From positions 1 through 64,000 of the forward strand of contig JBOGHK010000120.1 of NCBI GenBank assembly GCA_050744325.1: DNA of 64,000 nt, in the 5' to 3' direction. The position numbers and the translations under genes were made by a program. How positions within the stretch are numbered: the stretch's first letter is position 1; each line of letters starts with the position of its first letter. This stretch comes from DASXTK01 sp050744325 (GTDB lineage: Bacteria > Actinomycetota > Acidimicrobiia > Acidimicrobiales > VFJN01). The notes beneath the pieces are model-generated. The model saw only the letters and a program-made list of their open reading frames with translations, made no database searches and was not told where the DNA came from. Positions 40,206 to 49,610 of the stretch are shown piece by piece.

Positions 40206-42801
40206 CGGCCGCGGCGAGGCGCTGTGCCTCGCGCTCGGCGAGCGCCACCGTGACCCACATGCGTTCGAGATGCTGGCGGATCATCAGCTCGCCCTGGGGG
40301 ACCGGGTGCTCGGCGAGGAACGCGGCCACCTGGTGGGCGACGGCGCGCTCGCGCAGCACCCGGATGCCACCGATCAGGCGCGGGATGCTGTTGTCGGGGA
40401 ACCGGTCGACGATCTCGGGCCAGTGACGAGCCACGAAGGCCCAGGCGGCTTCGCCGTTGTCGCGGTTGCCGATCGCTTGGCCGAGGAGATACGGAGCGTC
40501 CTGGGTGCGCACCTCGCCTGCCAGGCTCAGCTCGAGCGTGCGGGCCAGGCAGTCGGGGTCGTGGAAGCGGGCCAGCGAGAACAGGAACCGCTCGCGGTCC
40601 TGGGGGTTGCCGGCCGACCGGAAGCGCTCGACCAGCCGGCCGTGCAGGGCGTCGTCGCCCAGCGCGGCACTGGTCGACAGCGCCGCCGATGCCAGGCTGG
40701 CCTCGACGTTGGTGGGATCGGCCAGGTAGGCATCGAGCCGCGCCCGGCTCAGCGCGATCGCCTCGTCGTCGTCGCCGACGGCGGCCGCCGCCCCGACCAG
40801 CAGCCCGCGCAGCGTGCGGGTGCGGTCGTCGTCCTCGGGGCGCGGCTCGGCCCCCAGCCGATCGCGGGCAGGCCCCAGCAACTCGCGGACCCGGGCGGCG
40901 AACCGGGAGCGCGGCTCGCCGTCGAGCAGGCGTTCGAGGGTCGACAGCCCCCCGACCAGCCGCTCCCACACCGAGAGATCGGTCTCGTCGGCGGCGAAGC
41001 CTTCGGCCAGCTCGAGGAACGTCGCCGCCGCGGTGGATCCGCCCAGCACGGCTGCCCAGGTGTCGTCGACCAGCGCGTACCGCTCTAGCGGCGACAGCTC
41101 GTGGCGGTTCTCGACCAACCGGTCGAGCAGCTCGGGGCTGTAGCGGACCCGGTAGAAGCCGTTGGCGCCCCGATTGGCGTTCACCCAGTCGACAGCTCCA
41201 GGCGCGTCGACCTCGGCGCTGGCCTGGTCGAGCAGGACGCGCTGGTCGTCGCCGCCACGCGACCAACCCACCGTCACCGGCACGGCCCACTCCTGGGGAG
41301 CCGGCGACGCCTCGGAAGCGTCACCGTCGCCATAGGAGAAGCGTTGCTGTGACAGCCGCAGCGGGCCCTGTCCGTCGGCGTGGCTCACCAGGATCTCGGG
41401 GAAGCCACCCTGGAAGATCCACGAGTCGGCGATGCGCCGGACAGGCTCGCCGGTCTCCTCCTCGAGCGCGTCCCACAGGTCGGTGGTCTCGGTGTTGCCC
41501 AGCTGGTGGGTGCGCATGTAGCGGCGGATGCCCTCGCGGAAGCGGTGCTCACCGAGGTACTGCTCGAGCATCCGCACCACCGAGGCGCCCTTCTCGTAGG
41601 TGAGGATGTCGAACATCCCCTCGGCGTCGTCGGGCGACACCACCGGGAACTCGATCGGCCGGGTGGAGGCCAGGGCGTCGGTGTCGAACGCCGCCGACCG
41701 CGACAGACCGAAGTCGACCCAGCGCTGCCAGTCGGGACGGAAGGCGTCGGTGGCCTTCATCTCCATGAACGTGGCGAACGCCTCGTTGAGCCAGATGCCG
41801 TTCCACCACTTCATGGTCACGAGGTCGCCGAACCACATGTGCGCGATCTCGTGCGCGATCACGTCGACGACGGCCTGGCGCTCGGACTGGGTGGCCGTCT
41901 CGGGGTCGACCAGCACCAGCCGCTCGCGGAATGTGACGCAGCCCAGGTTCTCCATCGCGCCGAACGCGAAGTCGGGTACGGCGACCAGGTCGAGCTTGTC
42001 GGCCGGGTACGGCAGCGCGAACCAGTCCGTGAAGTAGCGCAGGCAGAACGCGCCGACTTCGAGGGCGAACGGGGAGAGGTGGCCCTTGCCCGGCGGGTGG
42101 ACGACCCGCAGCGCCGTGCCGTCGACGGCGACCGCATCGGTGGCCTCGAGCGGGCCGACCACGAACGCCACCAGGTAGGTGGACATCGGGATGGTGTCGG
42201 CGAAGCGGATCGCGACCCGGCCGTCGGCGGTGGTCTCGCGGCTGAGCTCCCCGCCGTTGGAGATGGCCAGCAGGCCCTCGTCGACCACCAGCGTGACCCC
42301 GAAGACCGCCTTGAAGTCGGGCTCGTCCCAGCACGGGAAGGCCTTGCGGGCGTCGGTGGCCTCCATCTGGGTGCAGGCCAGGACCTGGTCGGTGCCGTCG
42401 CTGTCGGTGAACGTCGAACGGTAGAAGCCCTGCAGCTTGTCGTTGAGCGTCCCCCGGAAGCGCAGGTGCACGGTGGCGATGCCGGCCGGCAGCTCGCTGG
42501 CCAGCGCGAGCGTGGCCCGCTCGGTGGCCGGGTCGAGGGAGACGCTGGCCTCGACCCGCCTGTCGCCGTCGTCGGCGCCGGGCTCGACCACCACCCATGC
42601 CTCGTCGATGTCGAGCTCGGCGGCGTTCAGGACGACCTCGCCGACGGGTGCGGTGATGTCGACGGCGATCTCGACCGACCCGGCGAACCGGGCCCCGGGC
42701 AGGTCGGGCTCGAGGGTGAGGTCGTAGCGGCGGGGAACGACCACACGCGACAGCCGGTAGGGATTGTCGGTGACGGCGGGAGTTTCGGTCTGCGGTGCCA
42801 C
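40192..42801 (-). CDS. pepN: M1-family aminopeptidase N
   Basis: This 869-residue zinc peptidase has GAMEN (281-285, substrate N-terminus recognition), HEIAH (317-321) with catalytic Glu318, and downstream zinc ligand Glu340 (WLNEAFATF). The N-terminal beta domain, thermolysin-like domain and long helical C-terminus (to WVTVALAEREAQRLAAAVTR) are complete. It is a cytosolic broad-specificity aminopeptidase. GTG 42801 is chosen. It overlaps the convergent YhhN copy 2 by 14 bp. Confidence 0.93.
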   Translation of the reverse strand: MAPQTETPAVTDNPYRLSRVVVPRRYDLTLEPDLPGARFAGSVEIAVDITAPVGEVVLNAAELDIDEAWVVVEPGADDGDRRVEASVSLDPATERATLALASELPAGIATVHLRFRGTLNDKLQGFYRSTFTDSDGTDQVLACTQMEATDARKAFPCWDEPDFKAVFGVTLVVDEGLLAISNGGELSRETTADGRVAIRFADTIPMSTYLVAFVVGPLEATDAVAVDGTALRVVHPPGKGHLSPFALEVGAFCLRYFTDWFALPYPADKLDLVAVPDFAFGAMENLGCVTFRERLVLVDPETATQSERQAVVDVIAHEIAHMWFGDLVTMKWWNGIWLNEAFATFMEMKATDAFRPDWQRWVDFGLSRSAAFDTDALASTRPIEFPVVSPDDAEGMFDILTYEKGASVVRMLEQYLGEHRFREGIRRYMRTHQLGNTETTDLWDALEEETGEPVRRIADSWIFQGGFPEILVSHADGQGPLRLSQQRFSYGDGDASEASPAPQEWAVPVTVGWSRGGDDQRVLLDQASAEVDAPGAVDWVNANRGANGFYRVRYSPELLDRLVENRHELSPLERYALVDDTWAAVLGGSTAAATFLELAEGFAADETDLSVWERLVGGLSTLERLLDGEPRSRFAARVRELLGPARDRLGAEPRPEDDDRTRTLRGLLVGAAAAVGDDDEAIALSRARLDAYLADPTNVEASLASAALSTSAALGDDALHGRLVERFRSAGNPQDRERFLFSLARFHDPDCLARTLELSLAGEVRTQDAPYLLGQAIGNRDNGEAAWAFVARHWPEIVDRFPDNSIPRLIGGIRVLRERAVAHQVAAFLAEHPVPQGELMIRQHLERMWVTVALAEREAQRLAAAVTRA

Positions 42802-42907
42802 GGCCCATGAAGCTATCGCCGACGTGTGACATCGAGATCGGGTTCTGGGGGCGTGCTGCTCGGGCCGGCGACGCGTGACCGGTCGCGGCTGGCCTATCGT
42901 CGCCCGG

Positions 42908-43900
42908 GTGACCCAGGAGCAGACCTTCGACGTCGTCGGCATCGGCAACGCCCTCGTCGACGTCGTCGCCCACCATGACGACGCCTTCGTCGAGCAGCAC
43001 GGCATGGACAAGGGCCGGATGATGCTGATCGACACCCACCAGGCCGAGGAGATCTACGCCTCGATGGGCCAGAGCCTCGAGGTGTCCGGAGGGTCGGTGG
43101 CCAACAGCATCGCCGGCGTGGCCAGCTTCGGGGGGCGGGCCGCGTTCCTGGGCCGGGTGTTCGACGACGAGCTCGGCCGGGTGTTCGGCCACGACCTGCG
43201 GGCCAGCGGCGTGCACTTCGACACCAAGCCGGCGATGGACGGGCCGCCGACCGGGCGCTGCCTGATCGTGGTCACCCCCGACGCCCAGCGCACGATGAAC
43301 ACCTACCTGGGCGCCGCGTCGATGTTCGGGCCCGAGAACGTGGACGCGCGGCTGGTCGGGCGGTCGAAGGTGACACTGCTCGAGGGCTACCTGTTCGACC
43401 GGCCCGAGTCGAAGAAGGCCTACCGGGTCGCCGCCGACATCGCCCACGCCGCCGGCCGCCAGGTCGCGTTGACGCTGTCGGACCTGTTCTGCGTCGAGCG
43501 CCACCGCGCCGACTGGCTGCCGCTGGTGCGCGACCGGGTCGACATCCTGTTCGCCAACGAGGTCGAGGCGTGCGCGCTGTGGGGCTGTGGCGACGTCGCC
43601 AGCGCGGTCGACCAGGCGCGGCGCGAGCTGTCGGTCGGGTGCATCACGCTCGGGCCCAAGGGATCGATCGTGGTGGCCGGCGACCAGGTGCACGAGGTCG
43701 AGGCGCACCCCGTCGATCACGTCGTCGACACCACCGGGGCCGGCGACCTCTACGCCGCCGGGTTCCTGTTCGGCTACACCAACGGCCGGCCGCTGCCGGA
43801 GTGCGGCCGTCTGGGCTCGATCGCTGCAGCGGCCGTCCTCGGCCACACCGGCGCCCGACCCGAGGTCTCGCTGGCCCAGCTGCTCGACGTCCTCTGGTGA
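42908..43900 (+). CDS. PfkB-family sugar/nucleoside kinase
   Basis: This 330-residue ribokinase-fold kinase has the first signature SGGSVANSIAGVASFGGRAA and the second signature DTTGAGDLYAAGFL with the catalytic Asp. Its layout (DVVGIGNALVDVVA start, then EVSGGSVANS) is closest to adenosine kinase-like members. The substrate remains unproved. It starts at GTG 42908, 106 bp from the divergent pepN start. A strong palindromic hairpin follows the stop. Confidence 0.88.
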   Translation: MTQEQTFDVVGIGNALVDVVAHHDDAFVEQHGMDKGRMMLIDTHQAEEIYASMGQSLEVSGGSVANSIAGVASFGGRAAFLGRVFDDELGRVFGHDLRASGVHFDTKPAMDGPPTGRCLIVVTPDAQRTMNTYLGAASMFGPENVDARLVGRSKVTLLEGYLFDRPESKKAYRVAADIAHAAGRQVALTLSDLFCVERHRADWLPLVRDRVDILFANEVEACALWGCGDVASAVDQARRELSVGCITLGPKGSIVVAGDQVHEVEAHPVDHVVDTTGAGDLYAAGFLFGYTNGRPLPECGRLGSIAAAAVLGHTGARPEVSLAQLLDVLW

Positions 43901-43905
43901 TCGTG

Positions 43906-43957
43906 GTTCTGTGACCTGAGGCGTCGCGCGATCCCGCGACGCCTCGGGTCACAGAAC
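43906..43957. terminator. 52-bp hairpin between convergent genes (palindrome family member D)
   Basis: GTTCTGTGACC begins the left arm and GGTCACAGAAC ends the right arm. The 23-bp arms pair with one mismatch (a G-T wobble) around a 6-base loop CGATCC. The element lies between the PfkB stop (43900) and the PPOX stop (43968), so it can terminate both transcripts. It shares ends GTTCTGTG/CACAGAAC with element C and length with the other family members. Confidence 0.75.
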
Positions 43958-43967
43958 GGAAGGGACG

Positions 43968-44378
43968 TCACTCCGGGAGGCTGTAGTGCTGGGGCACCCG
44001 GATGTACTGGCGCTTGGGGGCGATCTTGAGGATCACCCGCTCGGACTGGATCTGGCCGCCGTACTCGCCACCGGTGTACTTCCGGGACAACGTGTCGATG
44101 TGGGCCCGTGCCTCGGGGCCGGTCACCGTCTCGACGACCTCACCCCGCACCTCCACGTAGAGGTACGGAGCCTCGGGGTCGACGATCATCACGGTGACCC
44201 GCGGGTCACGCTTGACGTTGAGGAACTTCTGCCGGTGGACCTCGGTGTTGAGCAGCACGTGCTCGGCGTCGGCATCGACCCACAGCGGCTGGGTCATCGG
44301 TGTGCCGTCGGGCAGCAGCGTGGCCACCGACGCGAGGTTGGCGCCTTGGGCGAGTTCGACGACCCGGGCTTCGAGCAT
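43968..44378 (-). CDS. PPOX-class F420-dependent oxidoreductase
   Basis: This 136-residue split-barrel protein has LASVATLLPDGTPMTQPLWV, then VLLNTEVHRQKFLNVKRDPR, then VTVMIVDPEAPYLYVEVRGE and a C-terminal IAPKRQYIRVP. It follows the actinobacterial PPOX/Rv1155-like group that binds F420 or FMN and reduces small molecules. AGGAGG precedes ATG 44378. The gene is the distal end of the minus-strand block from 46.2 kb, but 42 bp separates it from the next gene. Confidence 0.85.
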   Translation of the reverse strand: MLEARVVELAQGANLASVATLLPDGTPMTQPLWVDADAEHVLLNTEVHRQKFLNVKRDPRVTVMIVDPEAPYLYVEVRGEVVETVTGPEARAHIDTLSRKYTGGEYGGQIQSERVILKIAPKRQYIRVPQHYSLPE

Positions 44379-44419
44379 GCGGGAGCCTCCTGGCGTGATC
44401 GCTCGACGGGCCCGTCGGG

Positions 44420-45172
44420 CTAGTCGAGCTCGATGATGGTGGGTGCGGATGCGCCGGCCACGCTAACGATCACGTCGCCCGACTCATCCACGCCCAGCTC
44501 CGCGGCATGCAGCTCGCCGCCCAGCGGCTCGGTCCGGCGGTCCGGCTGGCGGGCGACCGCTCCGTCGGGACCGAACTGCACGACCCGCAGCGTGCCGTCG
44601 GGCGTCACGGCCACGTAGCGGCCGGTGCCGTCCGGCTGCGGTGCCATGACGCAGCGGGCGTCGGCCAGGTCGCCGATCGGGAGGATGTCGGCAGGTAGCG
44701 GCTCGCACTCCACGGCCCCGTGATCCCAGGCGACGTCGGCGTCGGTTCTGTCGCCCGCCGACCGGGCGCCACCGCCCCGGCCGCCGAGGACGTCGGTCAG
44801 GTCGACCCCCGGTTCGCGGGGCGGTAGGGCCGTGGGATCGACCACCAGTGCCGCGAGGTCCTCCTGCAGGCGTGTCACCTTCGGATCGTCGGGAGCGACG
44901 CCTCCGGCGAGCAGCGCCTCGATCTCGGCCGCGAGGATGGCGGTGCCGTCGGTGCCGAGAGCCTCCGCGGCCTCCGGTGTGCTGTGCGCTTCGGCCGCTC
45001 CGGCCTGGGACGTGACCTCGGCCGAGCCGGTGACCGAGGACGCCGGATCCGCCGAGGTCAGTGCGGCAGAGGCCGCTGCCGTCACCGCGGCACCGGCGAA
45101 CAGCATCGCGGCGACCAGCATCGTTCGGGACGACGACCGTAGGCGACCGGACGGGTGCGAGCGGGCGGTCAT
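44420..45172 (-). CDS. Secreted protein of unknown function
   Basis: This 250-residue exported protein has a signal peptide (TMLVAAMLFAGAAVTAAASA). Helical, Ala/Glu-rich sequence follows (ILAAEIEALLAGGVAPDDPK), then Cys-containing beta-like segments (GAVECEPLPADILPIGDLAD). Its end has repeats suggesting a short propeller or lectin-like unit (RYVAVTPDGTLRVVQFGPDG). It is not recognised. It overlaps the gene upstream (ATGA at 45169-45172), so the two secreted products are co-translated. Confidence 0.55.
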   Translation of the reverse strand: MTARSHPSGRLRSSSRTMLVAAMLFAGAAVTAAASAALTSADPASSVTGSAEVTSQAGAAEAHSTPEAAEALGTDGTAILAAEIEALLAGGVAPDDPKVTRLQEDLAALVVDPTALPPREPGVDLTDVLGGRGGGARSAGDRTDADVAWDHGAVECEPLPADILPIGDLADARCVMAPQPDGTGRYVAVTPDGTLRVVQFGPDGAVARQPDRRTEPLGGELHAAELGVDESGDVIVSVAGASAPTIIELD

Positions 45173-46206
45173 GAGTGCCAGGAGATGTCGGTCACGGTCT
45201 CGAGATAGGGCTGTCGGGTGAGCTGATTCGCGTTCAGCGTCGACAGCAGCTGGTCGTGTCCCTGGTGGGGCAGGTTGCTGATGCCCTTGCAGCCGCTCTT
45301 CTGCTGGCAGGCCCGGTGTTGGGTCATCAGGCCGCCGAACACCATGCCGTCGTTGTGGTGGCGGGCGCCGTACTCGTCGATCTTCTGCCATTGGCGAGCG
45401 TTCACGCCGCTGGTGGCGTAGATCTGGGGCATCGGCAGGGCGGGGTCGTACCACCAAGACAGGCGCCAGATGCCGTGCTGGCTCCACCCGTTGCTGCAGC
45501 CACCGCCGTTGGCGCTGTCGCGCGGGCAGCCGTCGGCGGAGAAGTGCGCATGGACCGGGCGATTGCCCGGATACCCGTTGTACCCCTGCATCCACATGTC
45601 GGCCTTGCGGTAGGCGGACCAGGAAGGCTCCGCGTCCCAGGCGCCGTACACCTGGGCGATCCCGGGGTAGGTGCGGTTGACCCATTCGGACACCGAACGG
45701 ACCACGTTCGCCCAGGTACCTCCGTGGCCGGCGATCCAGGCGTCGGCCTTGGTGTCGAGCCCGCTGTTGCTGGTCCCCATACCGACGAGTGCCTGGCGGC
45801 GGCTGTCCCGGCGGCACCACGCGTAGCCGCGGACGAAATCCTTGATCAGCTCGCCGATCTGCGGGACCGTGCGGTTCGCCCCACCCCAGAGCGTTGCGCC
45901 GTAGGTGTTGCCCACGGCCGTCGGGGCGCCGAAGAACAAGGTCATGCGACCGGAGGTATCGGTGTTGGCGCAGCCCAGCTGGCTCATGGCCGAGGCGCTG
46001 GCGTTGGCGACGTAGTAGCTGCGCGTCCACGTTCGTGGGGACGGCGGTATCACAGCAGGCGACGACGGCGCCGCTGCCGGTGTCGGAGCAGGAACCGCCG
46101 CCCCCACGAACAGCAGAGAGGCGATCGCCAGGACCCATCCGGCTGATCGCAATCGCGCCCACCCTGGTTCGGTACGGGCGGCGCGGCCGCTCTCCGTCGG
46201 ATCCAA
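45169..46206 (-). CDS. Secreted Trp-rich protein, possible glycosidase-like fold
   Basis: This 345-residue exported protein has a signal (WVLAIASLLFVGAAVPAPTP). The mature part is Trp/Tyr/Gly-rich, with Cys in likely disulfide pairs: RSYYVANASASAMSQLGCAN, then AGHGGTWANVVRSVSEWVNR, AWDAEPSWSAYRKADMWMQG and GIWRLSWWYDPALPMPQIYA. The order and WxxG-rich strands recall TIM-barrel glycosidase-like proteins (DUF1906-like), but no catalytic pair is identified. TTG 46206 follows GAGGG by six bases. It is translationally coupled to the next secreted gene. Confidence 0.55.
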   Translation of the reverse strand: MDPTESGRAARTEPGWARLRSAGWVLAIASLLFVGAAVPAPTPAAAPSSPAVIPPSPRTWTRSYYVANASASAMSQLGCANTDTSGRMTLFFGAPTAVGNTYGATLWGGANRTVPQIGELIKDFVRGYAWCRRDSRRQALVGMGTSNSGLDTKADAWIAGHGGTWANVVRSVSEWVNRTYPGIAQVYGAWDAEPSWSAYRKADMWMQGYNGYPGNRPVHAHFSADGCPRDSANGGGCSNGWSQHGIWRLSWWYDPALPMPQIYATSGVNARQWQKIDEYGARHHNDGMVFGGLMTQHRACQQKSGCKGISNLPHQGHDQLLSTLNANQLTRQPYLETVTDISWHS

Positions 46207-46314
46207 GGTCAACCCTCTGTCGTGACTGGTGGCGACGGTAACTTTCCACGCCGCCCCCGAGGGGTCAAGCGTTTCGCCTTACAGCGTCCGGGCGTCCGGT
46301 GCCTGCTCGGGTCC

Positions 46315-46917
46315 CTAATGCTCGTGGTCGACCGCGGGCAGGAACGGCAGCTTGAGGTCGCCGAGCCTGACCAGCGTCGACGCGATCCAGCCGCCCATCG
46401 CGCTGACGTGGTCGTCGAGGGTCGAGCCGTCGACCAGGGTGGTCTCGTCGAGCTCGTAGGATCCCTCGTAGGACACCTCGATGGCGTACTCGCGGGCCTT
46501 GAGGTCGGACGAGAAGACGGTCTCGATCGTCGGCCCGGAGCGCTCGAGACGGTCGGAGCCGATCGCCGCACTGGTCTCGGGCAGCACCGCCAGCACCTGG
46601 TCCGGCTCGGGCGACTCGGCCAGCCGCTGGACCCGCAGCACCAGCTCGATGTCGATGCGGGGCGGATCGGTGAACGTCTCGCCGATGTACCAGGACCGGT
46701 AGGCGGTCTGGGCCCAGGTCGGCCAGTCCAGCGTGACGTCGGCCTGCACCCGCGGGGGAAGGCCCTCGCCCGGCAGGCCGTAGGACGTCTCCCACGTCAC
46801 GTCGCCGAGCAGCACGTCGACCTGGAACCGCTCCTCGAATGCCTGACGTTCGAGCCTTGCCCGCTCCAGCGAATCGCGCAACGCGCCGATGGCGTCGGTG
46901 AAGACGTGGTCAAGCAT
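46315..46917 (-). CDS. Hypothetical protein (helix then beta-rich)
   Basis: This 200-residue soluble protein starts with a helix (MLDHVFTDAIGALRDSLERA). Acidic beta-rich sequence follows (VDVLLGDVTWETSYGLPGEG, then IDIELVLRVQRLAESPEPDQ and YAIEVSYEGSYELDETTLVD). There is no signal peptide and no known motif. It is a single gene between two intergenic regions. The family is not recognised. Confidence 0.55.
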   Translation of the reverse strand: MLDHVFTDAIGALRDSLERARLERQAFEERFQVDVLLGDVTWETSYGLPGEGLPPRVQADVTLDWPTWAQTAYRSWYIGETFTDPPRIDIELVLRVQRLAESPEPDQVLAVLPETSAAIGSDRLERSGPTIETVFSSDLKAREYAIEVSYEGSYELDETTLVDGSTLDDHVSAMGGWIASTLVRLGDLKLPFLPAVDHEH

Positions 46918-47013
46918 GCCGACCGAAGGTTATCCCCCCTGGATTTGGCTTCGGAGGGGCTGTGGCTGGCGGTCAGCTGGTCGCGCAGGAAGTCGACGCC
47001 TCCCGCCTCTGGG

Positions 47014-48027
47014 TCAGGCCGGGTTCGAGCCCGCCCACGCCAGGAGGTCGTCGGCCGACTGCGCGTTGACGATCCGCTCGGGGCCGAGGCCCGCGCGTGC
47101 TGCCTTGTCACAGCCGTAGTTCTGCCACTCGAGCTGACCCGGAGCGTGGGCGTCGGTGTCGATGGAGAACCTGAGCTCCCAGTCGATGGCCTCGGCCAGC
47201 AGCTCGTCGGGTGGGTCCTGGCGTTCTGGGCGGCAGTTGATCTCCAAGGCCACGTCGAACCGGGCGCATGCGGCGAAGACGATCTCGGGGTCGAACTGCG
47301 ACGGCGGCCGCATGCCGCCGACCAGTTTGCGACCCGTGCAATGGCCGAGGATGTCGACGACAGGGTTCGCCATGGCCAGCACCATGCGCCGGGTCATCTC
47401 CTGGCGCGGCATCCGCAGCTTGGAGTGGACACTGGCCACGACGACGTCCAGCTCGGCCAGCAGTGCGGGGCTCTGGTCGAGCTGACCATCGGGGAGGATG
47501 TCGACCTCGATGCCGGTCAGGATGCGGAACGGGGCGAGCTTGTTGTTCAGGTCCCGCACCTCGGCGAGCTGGGCACGCAAGCGTTCGGCGGTCAGGCCGT
47601 GGGCGACGGTCAGCCGAGGGGAGTGGTCGGTCATCACCAGGTACTCGTGGCCCAGCTCCTGCGCGGCGCGGGCCATCGCCTCGATCGAGGCGCCGCCGTC
47701 CGACCAGGTCGAATGGCTGTGGCAGTCGCCTTTGAGCGCGGCCCGCAGGTCTGCCCCTTCGCCGAGGGGGATGACGGTCTCGTCCTCGAGCTTGGCGATG
47801 TAGGAGGGCACCTGACCGTCGAGCGCCTCGCCGATGACGCCCGCCGTCACCGGCCCGATGCCGGCGAGCTCGGTGAGCGTGCCCGCCTTGTGGCGCTCGA
47901 CCAGCTCGTCGTCACCGACCTCGCGGGCGACGTCGCGCGCCCGTATGAACGCCCGCACCTTCCGGGACTCGGCCAGGGCCCGGTCCAGGAGATAGATCAC
48001 GCGATCCAGCGCTGCGACAGGCCCCAT
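47014..48027 (-). CDS. PHP-domain phosphoesterase with N-terminal HhH region
   Basis: This 337-residue protein has an N-terminal helix-hairpin-helix (TELAGIGPVTAGVIGEALDG) like DNA polymerase X. A PHP domain follows with GDCHSHSTWSDGGASIEAMA, HEYLVMTDHSPRL, GIEVDILPDG, VASVHSKL and DTDAHAPG, giving the metal-binding His/Asp set. The polymerase palm is absent, so it resembles the PHP half of PolX-type proteins and may hydrolyse nucleic-acid ends or small phosphoesters. It starts at ATG 48027, 73 bp from the divergent ychF start. Confidence 0.82.
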   Translation of the reverse strand: MGPVAALDRVIYLLDRALAESRKVRAFIRARDVAREVGDDELVERHKAGTLTELAGIGPVTAGVIGEALDGQVPSYIAKLEDETVIPLGEGADLRAALKGDCHSHSTWSDGGASIEAMARAAQELGHEYLVMTDHSPRLTVAHGLTAERLRAQLAEVRDLNNKLAPFRILTGIEVDILPDGQLDQSPALLAELDVVVASVHSKLRMPRQEMTRRMVLAMANPVVDILGHCTGRKLVGGMRPPSQFDPEIVFAACARFDVALEINCRPERQDPPDELLAEAIDWELRFSIDTDAHAPGQLEWQNYGCDKAARAGLGPERIVNAQSADDLLAWAGSNPA

Positions 48028-48100
48028 GACCGTTGACTCTACGACGGTGGTGTTCGTGCGGGGTGCGTCGGCGCCGGGCCGGCACGGTTAGCCTCGAAGG

Positions 48101-49177
48101 GTGGAACGCTTCGGGTTCGTCGGTCTGCCCAACGCGGGCAAGTCGTCGCTCTACAACGCCCTCGCGGGCGGCGGCGCGCTGGCGGCGCCGTATGCGTTCG
48201 CCACCCGTGACCCCAACGTGGGCGTCGCCAAGGTCGTCGACCGGCGGCTCGACGCCCTGGCCGAGCTGTCGGCCAGCCGCAACGTCGTGCCGGCCAGTGT
48301 CCAGTTCGTCGACATCGGTGGCCTGGTCGAGGGGGCGAGCAAGGGCGAAGGGCTCGGCAACCGCTTCCTGGCGAACATCCGCGAGGTCGACGCCGTCGTC
48401 TACCTGCTGCGGGCGTTCGCCGACAGCGACGTGCCCGGCCCGGCCGATCCGCTGGAGCACCTGCGGGTGGTCGAGCTCGAGCTGACGCTGGCGGACCTCG
48501 AATCGGTCGAGAACCAGATCGTCAAGCGGCGCAAGGCCGCGAGGGCCGACCGGGCGTTGGCCGACGAGGTCGCCGCGCTGGAAGCCGCCGAGGCGGCGTT
48601 GTCCGGTGGCGCCCCGCTCTACCGCAGCGACCTCGGGCCCGAAGCCCGAGGGCTGCTGCGGCCGTACTTCCTGCTGACCAACCGTCCGGTCCTGGCGGTG
48701 GTCAACGTGGGCGAGGATCAGCTCGACCAGATCGACCAGCTGACGGCGCCGGTCGACGCCGAGCTCGGTGGTCGGGCCGAGGTGCTCGGCATGTGCGTCC
48801 AGCTCGAGGCCGAGGCCGCCCAGCTCGACCTCGACGAGCGCTCCGAGATGCTCGAGGCCCTCGGGCTCGGCGAAGGGGCCCTGCCGCGGTTCGTCGCTGC
48901 CGCCTACCACCTGCTGGGCCTGCGCACCTTCTTCACCACCGGCGACAAGGAGTCCCGCGCCTGGACGTTCAAGGCCAGATGGACGGCACCCCAGTGTGCC
49001 GGGGTGATCCACACCGACTTCGAACGAGGTTTCATCCGCGCCGAGGTGATCGCCTGGGACGAGCTGGTGGACATCGGGTCGTGGTCCAAGGCACGCGAGG
49101 TCGGAAAGCTGCGCACCGAGGGTAAGGACTACCAGGTGGCCGACGGCGACGTGGTCGAGATCCGGTTCAACGTGTGA
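48101..49177 (+). CDS. ychF: Redox-responsive ribosome-associated ATPase YchF
   Basis: This 358-residue Obg-like ATPase has the G1 motif GLPNAGKSS (8-16) and G3 motif DIGGLVEGASKGEGLG. The noncanonical base-recognition region (VNVGED) prefers ATP, and a C-terminal TGS domain follows (FFTTGDKESRAWTF, then GKDYQVADGDVVEIRFN). It starts with GTG 48101 and spans the full family length. YchF proteins modulate translation and oxidative response. Downstream genes start within 21 bp. Confidence 0.95.
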   Translation: MERFGFVGLPNAGKSSLYNALAGGGALAAPYAFATRDPNVGVAKVVDRRLDALAELSASRNVVPASVQFVDIGGLVEGASKGEGLGNRFLANIREVDAVVYLLRAFADSDVPGPADPLEHLRVVELELTLADLESVENQIVKRRKAARADRALADEVAALEAAEAALSGGAPLYRSDLGPEARGLLRPYFLLTNRPVLAVVNVGEDQLDQIDQLTAPVDAELGGRAEVLGMCVQLEAEAAQLDLDERSEMLEALGLGEGALPRFVAAAYHLLGLRTFFTTGDKESRAWTFKARWTAPQCAGVIHTDFERGFIRAEVIAWDELVDIGSWSKAREVGKLRTEGKDYQVADGDVVEIRFNV

Positions 49178-49198
49178 GGGCACGGCGGTGCACTAGCG

Positions 49199-49528
49199 AT
49201 GGCCTGGTTGCTGCGAGAGGGTGAGGTGCTGGCCAGCCTCGAGATCGCCCGAGGCCGCCGCGACCGCGCGCGGGGGCTGCTGGGCCGCGACGGCATCGAG
49301 GGGGCCCTGCTGCTCGAGCCGGCCCGATCGGTCCACACGCTCGGGATGCGGTTCCCCATCGACGTGGCGTTCTGCGACGGCGACCTGGTCGTGCTGCGGG
49401 TCCTGAGGATGCAGCGCCATCGGGTCGCGCTTCCCGTCTGGCGTGCGAGCGCGGTGATCGAGGCCGAGGCCGGGTGCTTCGCCCGGTGGCAACTGCGTCC
49501 CGGCGATCAACTCGAGGTCAAGGAGTGA
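49199..49528 (+). CDS. DUF192 family protein
   Basis: This 109-residue protein has the DUF192 (YcgN/UPF0127) pattern: RARGLLGRDGIEGALLLEPA, then RSVHTLGMRFPIDVAFCDGD, then IEAEAGCFARWQLRPGDQLE. It lies 21 bp downstream of ychF, probably in the same transcript. The conserved HT and GMRFPID residues form a small barrel of unknown role. Confidence 0.88.
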   Translation: MAWLLREGEVLASLEIARGRRDRARGLLGRDGIEGALLLEPARSVHTLGMRFPIDVAFCDGDLVVLRVLRMQRHRVALPVWRASAVIEAEAGCFARWQLRPGDQLEVKE

Positions 49529-49610
49529 CGGTTCCGCTCCTTCTGCCCGAGCTTCACCTGGGACCGACGTCCTGAGCGCGGGCAGGACGGAGGGCACCGG
49601 CGGCGTCCTG

